Part shown: piece after piece, positions 45,425-55,069 of the stretch
Numbering within the stretch: position 1 is the first letter of the stretch
Layout of the letters: each line of letters starts with the position of its first letter
Assembly (NCBI GenBank): GCA_963971575.1
Contig: OZ020616.1
Location: forward strand, 8,107,934-8,171,933
Origin: Liopterus haemorrhoidalis
Taxonomy: Eukaryota; Arthropoda; Insecta; Coleoptera; Dytiscidae
Direction: 5' to 3'
Length of the DNA stretch: 64,000 nucleotides
The notes under the pieces: model-generated
Seen by the model: only the letters and a program-made list of their open reading frames with translations
Databases searched by the model: none
Told to the model about the DNA's origin: nothing
Made by a program: the position numbers and the translations under genes

Positions 45425-45900
45425 TTAATCAGTAATCATAATAAAAATTGATGGGAAGTGTCAATTTTTACTCCATTCAGAGTTTGGTAGGTATTTAATA
45501 AGTGTAAGAAGCAGTGGTGTAAATAGGGGTATGAAAGTTGTGCCGTCAAAGGGGACCGATGCTCTAAGAGGCCCTAAGACGTTCTGCTGAATCAGATCTA
45601 CATATTTAAATTTTAAATTAAAAAAGAAAACAAAAACTGACTGTGATTTTTGCCTGTATAATAACATATTTATTATGTAGATTTGGGGCCCTTGGTTAAA
45701 GTTAAAATCTTTGGCTCATAGCTACAATATTTGCGATTGGGGCCCTTGAAACTAGACAAAAAGGAAGATACTGTTTATTTTTAATAACTATTCACTTATA
45801 ATAATCTAAAGGCCGGTTATTCAATTCATGGCTAACATGGCTAATTCAGCAAAAGGAATTTTAGTTACAGCGAAGAGGAAAAAATGGAGCGAGTATGACT
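45425..45900. other. Intergenic DNA with GTCT-family right-end scrap
   Basis: CAGAGTTTGGTAGGTATTTAATAAGTG (split: CAGAGTTTGGTAGG at 45,478 then TATTTAATAAGTG) matches the right terminus of the GTCT element family (compare 61,803). Two nearby blocks GGGGCCCTTGG and GGGGCCCTTGA are of unknown origin. Confidence 0.45.
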
Positions 45901-46399
45901 AAAGGTGCGTTCGGCATAAGCTAATAATCTACACATTCTGCATAGTTTACACAAGAAACGTTCAGCATGAAGTTTTTGTGTGCTCTGTGCTGCACGAAGA
46001 TCGTTCGGCAAATATCGTGCAGTGCAGTTTGTTTTGCACAATCGTCACAAGTTCAGATAGTGCGGCAGTCTGTGCAATAGTGTTTTTCGCGGTAAAAATA
46101 TAAGTTATTATTTCTACAAAACAATATGAGTGAAAACAATCAAGATATCATTGTTTATGCCTGCAGCATTTGCAAAATAAATAGTACAGACATGAACCTC
46201 ATGATGGAACATGTAAATACCCTCAAAAAACTTAAAATTTTCTGGATACAAGCGGAAATGTACTTTAAATTGGTTTGTAGTCATGTTTGGAACAGTAATC
46301 TTTGCATATTCAAAACTTTTCCCAAAATATTTTCTGGTTTGGAAAATTCTTTTTAATTGCCTCCTCATCAAATAAAATATCTTTTATATTACTTAAATA

Positions 46400-47710
46400 C
46401 AAGGTGTCTCAAAAGAAATTTTATATTTAGTGAATCGATTAAAAAAAAAAGTAAGCCGTATATAGAAAAAATATTTATTAATTATTAAAATACACTTTTT
46501 GGGGATTTATTTCTTAAAAATAATATCGTCTAAATGTAGACCCTCGCGTTCTCGGCACTCATTTAATCGAACAGTAAAATTACTTATGACGTCTCGGCAG
46601 GTGGACTCAGGGATGGCTGCCATTTCGTGACGGATATTTTCTTTCAAATGCGCCAGTGAAGTCGGTTTATTGGCGTAAACTTTAGATTTAAGATAACCCC
46701 ATAGGAAAAAGTCCATAGGGGTTAAATCTGGACTGCGTGGAGGCCAATTTATGTCACCTCTCCGGGAGATCAATTTGCCTGAGAAAATTTCACGAACACG
46801 TGGCAGAGACATATTGGACGTGTGTGAAGTTGCTCCGTCCTGTTAGAACCATGTTCTTTGGTTATAGCCAGGAAAGTTTTGCAGTTCAGGTACCAAGAAG
46901 TTGTCTAACATCTCCACATAACGCTCTGAATTCACTGTAACTGCACGCCCCCTTTCGTCTTCAAAAAAGTAAGGGCCGATAATTCCTCGCGCCGACATCG
47001 CAGCCCATACGGTCACTTTAGGCGAATGTAGGGGTTTCTGATGTTTGCGTTTCCGATTCGTTGCACTCCAGTAGCGGCAGTTCTGCTTATTTACGTGGCC
47101 ATTAAGATGAAAATGAGCTTCATCCGAATACAAAATGTTGGTAAACGTTGAAAATCGCTCAATCACCTGATTTACGAAATTAAGCCTCTGACTGGCATCT
47201 TGGGGCTTTAATTCTTGCACCAATTGAATTTTGTAGGGGTGCAGCTTTAGGTCTTTGTGCATAATGCGATGTAATGATGATCTATGCACATTTAAAGCAC
47301 TTGCGCGCTTCCGAATTGAAAGGTTCGGGTCGTCACGAACAGACTGATTAACATTCTCCACGTTTTCTACCGTTCTTGATGACCTAGGTCGCCCGGATTT
47401 TGATTTATCCAGCGTTGTACCAGTCTCTTCAAACTTTTTAACCCAATGTCGAATGAGAGGAATGCTTGGCGCATCATTTAAGTGGCGAAAACCTCGAATA
47501 CTGAAGAATTTTCTACGCGCTACAGTCGCCGAATCACCGTTTTTGTAAAACTCTCGCACGCATAACGCGCGGTCTGCTCCCGAGAAACGCTCCATAGCGG
47601 CTGAATTCCCAAGAGCTAGGCTACCGATTGACATAACCCCCGCGCCCCTCGGGTACGTTGCGTTCACGCAGTAAGCTAAATAAATATGAAATTTCTTTTG
47701 AGACACCTTG
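46400..47710 (-). mobile_element. DUF4817 / Tc3-like DD41D transposon, near full length
   Basis: Inverted ends CAAGGTGTCTCAAAAGAAAT, TA on both sides (46,398-46,399, 47,711-47,712). Inserted into copy Q between GGGATG and TTTAAGTAA, as shown by the uninterrupted sequence of copy P at 37,590. Length 1,311 bp. It encodes one transposase with a single in-frame stop. Confidence 0.92.
46507..47634 (-). pseudogene. DUF4817 transposase, one in-frame stop
   Basis: Frame from Met at 47,634 (or MERFSGADRALC at 47,595) to the stop at 46,507, about 362-375 codons, broken only by a TAA at 46,843-46,845 where neighbours suggest Gln (RTWF-stop-QDGATSH). Domains: DUF4817 helix-turn-helix (residues about 1-45 from MERF), linker with GRPRSSR, second HTH (SIRKRASALNVHRSSLHRIM), catalytic Asp in LYSDEAHFHLNG, second in QDGATSHT, third in SPDLTPMDFFLWG. 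I count 41 residues between the second and third Asp. C-terminus GLHLDDIIFKK. The longer open frame up to 47,754 runs through the TIR and is not natural. It would cut and paste the element at TA sites; the stop probably kills it unless read through. Confidence 0.9.
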
Positions 47711-47959
47711 TACATCCCAAAACCTCCATGCGTCATTTTTATATTATCGTACAAAACAAGTAGCAGGAGATAGACTTCTTGTAATCAAACACAAATAATT
47801 TATTTGTTTACAAAAAAAAAGGTTAGAATAACAAGAATACTGCACAATCTGAACGAAGCCTTCGTCTTTGACTTTCTTGCACAGTGTGCACAGTGGTCAC
47901 GTGACAAAAAACTTGCACGACAAAAAGTTAATACTGCACAGTTATGCCGAACGCACCTT

Positions 47960-48750
47960 ATATAATCCACAATAAAAAAAAAAAATAGAAATTAGATGTT
48001 AAAAAAAGTGTAAAGAGCTTTGTTAGAATAAAAATATTTTCTATATGTTTTATTTATCTGAAAACAAATTTAAACGTAAATATAATAAGCCCTGATAACG
48101 ATATAAAATATTTTAATGGATCTCATTAATAATATTTCATTACATTTTCATCAGCAATTTCAGGTGCAAAATATCTAATTTTATCTTTGTTTGAATTTTA
48201 TTGAAAATTACTGATGAGCAATTGATAATTGAACAAAGAGTATATACCGGTTTGATACAAAAACCGGTTTGTTTGCCAAATGGAAATTTTTGTGTATTTA
48301 TGCTTAACAAAGAATTCAAATTACAAATTTTAAAATAGAACGTTGGTCTCTCTTTTTTTTAAAACACGATACGAATTGTTTTAAAAAAACAGCTGATGGG
48401 CTTTTTAAATTTAAAATAAATATAAAGTTTAATCAAAATGTTTTTCTTAGTCCTGAAATAACATTTTTACTGCATTTAGTGTATTTTAGATTTCTAAAAT
48501 AAAATGTTTTTAAAATTGCATGTTAAGTGACTTTCCAAATAGGAACAATACGATATTTTGGATACAGTTCATTTACAAAATTTACTCGAATTTGAGTGAC
48601 AAACTTTGATTGAACTCAGAGACGTACCTAAAAATTTTAACAGGCGTGCTGTGTAGAGTGATAAACCGATTTTCGACTATCTATAGAGACGTCCCAAAAG
48701 AACCCAGGCGGTTTTCTATTTGTCCCGATGTTTCACAAAATGTAAAATAA
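47960..48750. other. Intergenic DNA, no gene seen
   Basis: AT-rich, no recognisable frame. Confidence 0.5.
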
Positions 48751-48752
48751 AT

Positions 48753-48850
48753 AATATTGTCACAAAGGTAATTCTAGGTCAGCATTGCGACACCTAGACA
48801 TTGTGACGTTCAACTGTTTGATTAAAAAACTATTTGTAAGCGTCTAGCAT
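48753..48850 (-). repeat. Dispersed repeat, second copy at 56,607-56,702
   Basis: Blocks TAGTTTTTTAATCAAACAG, AGGTGTCGCAATGCTGACCT and TTACCTTTGTGACAATATT on the minus strand match 56,607-56,702 on the plus strand at about four positions in five. The mariner at 48,852 is inserted at its end. Identity unknown. Confidence 0.6.
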
Positions 48851-49702
48851 ACGAGGTGTGTAAATTAAGTAACCGGACTGGCAACTTAGCGTTTGATCTG
48901 GCAACATTTGGGACGCGGGACTTGGAGGGGCGACAGGAGAACATATGATACGCCTTCAGTACGAGTTTGAACTCGCTAGAGTAATTTTGTTGTCCGTAGC
49001 TTTTTTTTTCGTGTATCAGTTTTTGCTGTTGCGTTCTAAAAATGAGTGACATTCATTTCGAGCAACGGTGTGCTATCAGGTTGCTTCAGACTTGGGCACA
49101 GTGCCACGGAAACTTTTGCAAAACTTCAGCAGACCTGCGGAGACAGTGTTCCGTCAAGGACCCATGAATCACGCAGCGGAAGGCCTTCATCTTTAAGAAC
49201 CGATGAAAATATTGACAGAATCCGGGATCTTGTGCGTTCAGATTGTCGGTTGACAATCAGAATGATCGGGGCAGAGTTGAATATTCCAAAAATTCGGTCC
49301 TGTGAAAGGTTTTTTGGAACCATTTTTGATCAGGTTTTTTTCATCCCCAATTAATTGGTCAAAATCTGATGAACGATAGTTTGACTCACACTACCGTTCA
49401 TCAGATTTTGACCAATGAATTGAGGATGAGAAAAATTTGCGCAAAAATTGTTTGTAAAATTGCCAGTAAAACATTCCCGTGGCTCCTCAGCCTCCTTATT
49501 CGCCAGACTTGAGTCTTTGTGACTTTATCCTTTTAACAAGATTGAAAAATCACCTGAAGGGACATCATTTTGGGACACTCGAAAACATTCAAACGTCCGT
49601 AACCGACCAGCTGAAAGCTAATTCAGTATCCGAGTTCCATCACTGCTATGAGGATTGAAAGAACCGTCTCCAACGCTGTGTGGCTTCCCAAGGAAGTTAT
49701 TT

Positions 49703-51656
49703 ATTTTTTTTTTTAATTTGTTTATTTAGGGGTGCTCCAACAACTTGGTTATTAGCACCTCGGAACATAAGTTTACATTGTTTTACATTTGGTACGTATT
49801 GGTTTAGTTACATTTACAAGTTTTACATTAATTTTGTTACATTTTTTGATATGTATATATTATACTATTGTGTATATGCTAAATTTTATCGAAAAAGTTG
49901 GTTTCTTTTAGGAACTTGATGATTTTATTTTCGTTTTGGATTGAGAGGATTTCATCTGGGTCTGCTGGTAATTGGTTGGAGCTTCTTTCCATACGGTATT
50001 GAGGGCATTCTGTGATAATGTGCCTTACTGTCAGTCTGGTGTTGCAGGCCTGGCAGTTTGGTGGGGCTTCACGTTGGAACAGGTGTTTGTGTGTTAGTAG
50101 AGTGTGTCCGATTCTTATCCTGGTTAATACAATCTGTTCTCTTCTGGTCATGTTGTTTTGGGGTTTGCTTCTGTGTATGTGGATGCGAATGTTGTTCCAT
50201 GTTTCTTTTGTTTTGTTTTTGTAGTGACTTTTTATATCGTGTATTTGAGGTGAAAGGGGGTAGATTTGTTCGTTTATTGCGTCTTTTGCCGCTATGTCTG
50301 CTGCCTCATTTCCTGGGATATTTTGGTGCGATGGAACCCATAGGATTGTAACTTCTTTCCCTTGTGATATGGAGTCATGTAGATTGTCCTGGATTTTTTG
50401 GATTATGGTGTTTCTGGTGTATGTTTGCTGTATGTTGGTAATGGTACTTAGAGAATCTGATTGTATTAAGAACTTTTGGCCTGGATGGAGTCTTATGTAT
50501 TTTGTCGCCTGCAGAATAGCAAATGCTTCAGCTGTGAAAACACTTGTTTTATCTGGTAGGTGGAATTTTTTAATTTCGTTTTCTGTAATTAGCGCGGCAC
50601 CGGTACTACCTTGTGTTTTGGCCCCGTCAGTGAAGATGGCAATGTGATTATTGAATTTTGCGATTGTTTTATTGTAGGATTGAAGGATGATCATGGGATG
50701 GGTTTCTTTCTTATTGTATTGGGTTAGGGATAGGTTGATGTTCGGTTGTTGGAGAAGCCAAGGTGGTACTTTATTGTATTGTTGTGGAGTAAATTGTGGG
50801 AAGGTTTCATTCATGTTACAAAGGTGTTCTTGGATTTGCTTATGGAATGGTATTTCGTTTTTTATGAAGATTTGGTCATTTATTTTGTGGAATATTTGTT
50901 GAAAAGTGGGAATATCTGGATTTATGGCTAGGTTTGCTAAATAGGATAGGGTGAGTTGATATCTACGGAATTTAAGTGGTGGCTGATTTGCTTCGCTATT
51001 TATTTTTACTGTAGGGCTTGTTCTTAGTGCTCCTGTTGCTATTCGGATTGCGGAGTTCTGGATTACGTCTATTGTCTTTAGAGCACTTGGTTTGGCATTG
51101 TTGTATACGACACAACCGTTATCTATTTTAGGTCTGATAAGTGTTTGGTATAGTTGAAGGAGGTTTTCTCGGTGAGCTCCCCACTTCTGATGTGCTAGTG
51201 TTTTTAGAATATTTAATCTTTGCATGCACTCTTTCTTCAGATGTTGTATGTGAGGACGCCATGTCAGTTTGCTGCCTAATATAATTCCAAGAAATTTTAT
51301 TTGGTTAACATAGTCTATTGCGTTTCCATGAATGTTTAGTCTAGGGTTGTATCTGGAGTAGTGTGTTCGTGTAAAGTGGACAGCTTTTGTTTTGTTTGTA
51401 GAGAAAGTGAAGCCTGTTTTATTAGCCCATTCTTCTATTTGAATAGTCGCTTGTTGTAGGCGTGTTTTTATACTGCTGAGTTCTCTGTTCCTACATAGTA
51501 TAACCAGATCATCAGCAAATAGAAAAGCTTTGATGTGTACTGACATGTGACGCATGATCTTATTTAAGGCTATTAAAAATAAAGTAACACTTATAATCTC
51601 CCCTTGTGGCACACCATTGTCCTGTGTTTTTTCTTCGGAGATATACCCATTTGCCA
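49703..51656 (-). mobile_element. Young 5'-truncated LINE insertion (I/R1-like, with RNase H)
   Basis: GAAGTTATTT is present on both sides (49,693-49,702 and 51,657-51,666). The 3' end is an A/AAT-rich tail (complement of 49,703-49,716). The coding frame is open from the 5' truncation point to its natural stop. An exact 10-bp duplication, A tail and open frame indicate recent target-primed insertion. Related 3' ends occur at 59,688 and possibly 15,118. Confidence 0.92.
49879..51656 (-). CDS. LINE ORF2 fragment: reverse transcriptase palm/thumb, RNase H, CCHC knuckle
   Basis: At least 577 codons open on the minus strand, continuing about 14 codons upstream of the first ATG-like start to the truncation (NGYISEEKTQDNGVPQGEII). 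Motif B is VPQGEIISVTLFLIAL, motif C is FLFADDLVIL (residues about 30-39), then FLGIILGSKLTW (thumb). RNase H follows: IFTDGAKTQG (Asp), TAEAFAIL (Glu), IQSDSLSTI (Asp), WVPSHQNIPGNEAAD (His, Asp). The C-terminus has RIRIGHTLLTH and CQACNTRLTVRHIITECPQY, a CCHC knuckle. Lacks endonuclease, ORF1 and RT motif A, so it cannot move. Presence of RNase H points to the I/R1/LOA side of LINEs. Confidence 0.93.
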
Positions 51657-51809
51657 GAAGTTATTTTGAGGGAGACAATATTGAATTGTAATTCTATTCG
51701 AATAAAAAAAAATTAAATTAGTCCGGTTACTTAATTTACACACCTCGTATTACCCGGTCAAACTCTTATAGACGCCGTCGTAGAAACGCATCATGTGACA
51801 ACAGCCTTA

Positions 51810-52318
51810 GATGTCTTTATTATATTTAATTTCGTTCTTTAATTTGTCGACAATTCAGGTGCGTGATGTACTCACATTACTTTTAATAGTAATCCATCTT
51901 AATTTTAACTTATTTACTCTTTTTGTGTTACCAACCGAACGGTACATTCAATTTTGTTTTGCCAAATTTTTAGTGCATATGTTTGTAATGTCTTTGACCC
52001 TGGGCAGATGTCCATAGGCTTAATTTGAAAATAAACACGACTGTATTATATCGTCTAATACAAGCCTCACTGAGATAGTTTTGGGTAGATACCCTTTGAA
52101 ATGAACCGTGCATCCCTATTCATGGCATTTGGTCAAACCATAAACGTAGGAAATTTGAAGAGACAACATAAAATCAAAAGTAAACAACAACCAAAATATT
52201 TTGATCATATATTTTTAATAAATGCCAAAATTATTGATCATGTAGCAGTACAAGCTACCTGGCACTATTGAAACTTCAAAACCTTTTATTAAGAAAAACC
52301 ATTACGTTTTGTTAACTA
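51810..52318. other. Intergenic DNA, no gene seen
   Basis: No recognisable frame or repeat. Confidence 0.5.
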
Positions 52319-53204
52319 TGTAACTAATATTCCTGACGTCATTTCTTGTTTTCACAAATCATTATAATTATACTTAAATTATTCTTAAATTATTCTTTTC
52401 TTAAATTTTGTTATCACTTAATAATAACTTGGTACTTTCACCCTGAGTGTTCATGAGTCACCCTTATGAACCTTAGTATTGTCAAATATTGATAATGAGT
52501 AATAGATAATGACCAGAGGGGAAGGAGCTAAAGGGAGTAAAGTCTTAAGTAGTCAGTCTAATGTCATATATAAAAGCTGTTCACAATATCAAAGTCTAAC
52601 TTAATCAGAAGACAGTCAGTATAGAATCACGAAGTCAGAATAGCAGTTAGTCAGAAGACAGTCAGAATAGTCTCACTTAGTCAGAAGAAGTTAGAAGAGA
52701 AAAGTACTTCAAGCTATTTTATTTTTATAAGTGTTCCACTAACTGAGAATGCTGAGTAAGTAGACGGATTCATTTGTAAATTTATTTTTATACATTTTTA
52801 ATTTTATGACATTTGTAACTATATTCCAATTTGTCGACTTGTAAATACATGTGTATATTTAGTGGAGTCAAGTTTATTTGTTATTACGTTATCCCTTCAA
52901 ACTCTGCTCTTGCTATCCTTCGTAGAATAATCTACATATACTTATTTATATATATTTTCTTTTCCTAATTTCACTCCAGTTCTCTCACACTGTTATAATT
53001 CAATTAATTTTTATTTAGTTTTATATTTAAAGTCTCCCCCCCCCCATTGATAACTATTAGTTTTCGGCACGTTACAACTGGTGTCAGCGGGTGGAATTGT
53101 TTTTAATTAGTATTTAAATTATCAATAACGCCACCGTTACATCTGGTGGCTAACGGTGGGATTTTTAGAAATAAGATCTTTTAGTTAGTTTTCGGCACGT
53201 TACA
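52319..53204 (+). mobile_element. LTR of a Gypsy-type retrotransposon with leader remnant
   Basis: A candidate LTR begins TGTAAC (52,319, uncertain) and ends CACGTTACA at 53,076. It has a TATA box (TATATAAAAG, 52,567-52,576) followed by a region with three imperfect AGTCAGAAGACAGTCAG repeats (52,605-52,690). Right after the end is CTGGTGTCAGCGGGTGG, a primer-binding-site-like sequence. About 128 bp later the LTR end TAGTTTTCGGCACGTTACA recurs (53,186-53,204), preceded by a second CTGGTGGCTAACGGTGGG. So the internal region is almost wholly deleted. No gag or pol here, and flanks show no clean duplication. Confidence 0.55.
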
Positions 53205-53814
53205 ATCATTTGAAATATTACTATTTTGAAATTGTTTGAAAAGAACAAAAAAAAAAACTCGTACAGAATATATACAGGGTGAAATAGCGAAACCGACCAC
53301 CGTCAATATTAGCTTTATTATTATAGTTACAAGAAAATACTACATAACAAAGTTATAGGAGACCAAGCGGGTCATCTGCTTAAAGAAGAAAATAATTTTT
53401 TAAATCAGTGGTTTTCAAGTTAGAGTACAAAGTTATATTTTTTCAAATGGGATTATATATTTTTTATACTTCGATAGTGTATTTTGTTCTGAATTCAACC
53501 ATATATTAATATCTTTACATAATAAATATATTGGAAAAACTGCGATTGAAATTTGAATAATTTATTATTTTTAATATTTGTGTGCAGTAAGCTATGGATG
53601 AAAAACTAGAGTGATAAATTAAAGTTAAAAATTAATAATTGTTAAATACTCCTTAAAAATAATGTTCCATTTGATTTCCATTATTTTCTAAGCATACTTC
53701 TAGTCAACTTAAAACAGAAGAAGTAGCTTTCATTATTGATCAGATATTAATATTAAAAATTATTTAAATTTCAATCGCATTTTTTTCAATATTTTATTAC
53801 GTAATGATATGAGG

Positions 53815-54825
53815 TCTGGTACCGGAAAGTTTTTGTTTATTTGGCATTATTAAAATAAAAACAAATCGAAAAAAAAAGTATTTTATTGAGTAAAATAGTT
53901 TCCATCATGATCTGTAACACTCTGCCATCTATCAGGCAAAATATTCACGATATATAAAATTCGTGGTTTTATGAAGAAAAAATTGTTCAAGGGTCATTTT
54001 AACATGGTTCATATCTCTAAGTGTCTTGGTTCTTAAAAATTGTGCCAGTGATCGAAATAAGTGATAGTCGGAAGGTGAAATGTCTAGTGAGTAGGGTGGG
54101 TGTGGGAGAATCTCCCAACCAAGCCCAGAAAGTTTTCACGTGTCTTTTTTGATGAAGGAAGCCGGGCATTGTTGTGTTGAAGAATAATTCCTCTTCTATT
54201 CACAATTTCTGGCCATTTTCTGGTAAAGTTCTGATTCAGTCGATCCAATTGTTCACCGTAGAGATCAGAATTAACACTTTTCCCCGGTTTCAACATCTCA
54301 CAATAAATTGTTCCTTTATAGGGCCTTTCAGATCGGGGTTTTTTTTTTCGTGTATCAGTTTTTGCTGTTGCGTTCTAAAAATGAGTGACATTCATTTCGA
54401 GCAACGGTGTGCTATCAGATTTCTTCAGACTTGGGCACAGTGCCACGGAAACTTTTGCAAAACTTCAGCAGACCTGCGGAGACAGTGTTTCGTCAAGGAC
54501 CCATGAATCACGCAGCGGAAGGCCTTCATCCTCATACACTTAGTTTATCACCATAAACAGTGCAAATGTTTTTTGTAGCAATTTTAGCAGAATTTTTTGT
54601 ATGGTGCTCATGAAACATTAAACAGCGTAAAAAATGTTTTGATGGATATTCTTCCGCCATTTTAAAATGTAAGAGTTTAAAATGAAACGAAAACAATAAT
54701 TATGTACTCAAAGGTACAGAGTTTAACCAAAACGCAGAAGACATCTGTTCAATTCAGCGAACAAGTCGTGACTAGTTCGCATACTGCACTAATCATAAAA
54801 ACGAAAGAACTTTTCGGTACATCTA
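53815..54825 (-). pseudogene. Chimeric mariner with replaced interior
   Basis: Termini contain GGTACCGGAAAGTTTTTG (left) and inverted TGTACCGAAAAGTTCTTTC (right). Minus strand: ATG at about 54,660, MAEEYPSKHFLRCLMFHEHH, then NICTVYGDKLSV at 54,533. The next segment (54,338-54,530) is foreign and inverted. The transposase resumes with TIYCEMLKPGKSVNSDLYGE, RLNQNFTRKWPEIVNRRGII (second Asp changed: QHNNAR where HDNAR is usual), and in another frame WEILPHPPYSLDISPSDYHL with the third Asp, to a stop near 53,935. The first catalytic region is lost. A solo end of this family is at 20,699. Confidence 0.85.
54338..54530 (+). repeat. Filler segment copied from the 48,852-type mariner
   Basis: This stretch matches 49,000-49,190 with only a few substitutions: T-run, CGTGTATCAGTTTTTGCTG, the start codon and MSDIHFEQRCAIRFLQTWAQ. 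It has neither TIR nor target duplication and sits, inverted, exactly in the gap of another mariner. Confidence 0.85.
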
Positions 54826-55069
54826 ATAGTAAACTAACACATAGTTGAATTCAGAAGAAAATACGCTATTGAAAAGGTATAAAATATATGTATAATTCCG
54901 TTTGAAAAAATGTAACTTAGTACTCTAACTTCAGAAATACTGGTTTAAAAAAATATTTTCTTCTTTAAACAGAGCCTTGTTCTCCTACAAATTTGTTGTT
55001 TAGTATTTTTTTGTAACTATAATAATAAAGCTAATATTGGTGGTGGTCGGTTTTGCTGTCACACTCTGT

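Larger units (their letters stand above)
45903..47958 (-). mobile_element. PIF/Harbinger-type element, copy Q, with nested DUF4817 transposon
   Basis: Ends AGGTGCGTTCGGCATAA (45,903) and inverted (to 47,958); flanking triplets TAA and TAT differ by one base. On the minus strand, 46,371-46,190 gives EYAKITVPNMTTNQFKVHFR then LYPENFKFF, resembling the N-terminal region of HARBI1-like transposases (VP-x-F-x-HFR pattern). Without the nested element (46,400-47,710) the copy would be about 745 bp, so it is a short derivative. Homologous to copy P at 37,360. Confidence 0.7.
49042..51693 (+). pseudogene. Mariner transposase (irritans-like/SETMAR-type), deleted and split
   Basis: Start MSDIHFEQRCAIR (49,042), frameshift, LGHSATETFAKLQQTCGDSV, a gap, SGRPSSLRTDENIDRIRDLV and RLTIRMIGAELNIPK, then HQILTNELRMRKICAKIV (about 49,397-49,450), a large deletion removing the first two catalytic Asp, and PQPPYSPDLSLCDFILLTRL with the third Asp, KGHHFGTLENIQTSV, a stop within EDWKNRL, RCVASQGSY. 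The last codons FEGDNIEL and the stop lie beyond the LINE at 51,663-51,690. Not functional. An inverted repeat (49,354-49,416) sits inside. Confidence 0.85.
48852..51747 (+). mobile_element. Mariner with perfect 28-bp TIRs, interrupted by a LINE
   Basis: TIR CGAGGTGTGTAAATTAAGTA (and 8 more bases) at 48,852-48,879 is perfectly inverted at 51,720-51,747; TA lies on both sides. Without the LINE (49,703-51,656 plus one 10-bp duplication) the element is about 930 bp, shorter than a full mariner of about 1.3 kb, so it was already deleted before the LINE arrived. Confidence 0.9.
53275..55068. mobile_element. Long-TIR element (about 230-bp arms), TA target duplication, containing a mariner
   Basis: Left arm 53,275-53,515 starts CAGGGTGAAATAGCGAAACC; the right arm 54,838-55,068, read inverted, starts CAGAGTGTGACAGCAAAACC; both continue through CCAATATTAGCTTTATTATT-like sequence and TTCTGAATTCAACYATRT. 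TA flanks both ends. No transposase of its own in what remains (53,516-53,814). The mariner at 53,815 is nested. Confidence 0.8.

Noticed and set aside
50012..50931. Plus-strand open frames of 61-117 codons
   Set aside because: They are antisense shadows of the LINE ORF, which has RT, RNase H and knuckle motifs on the minus strand.
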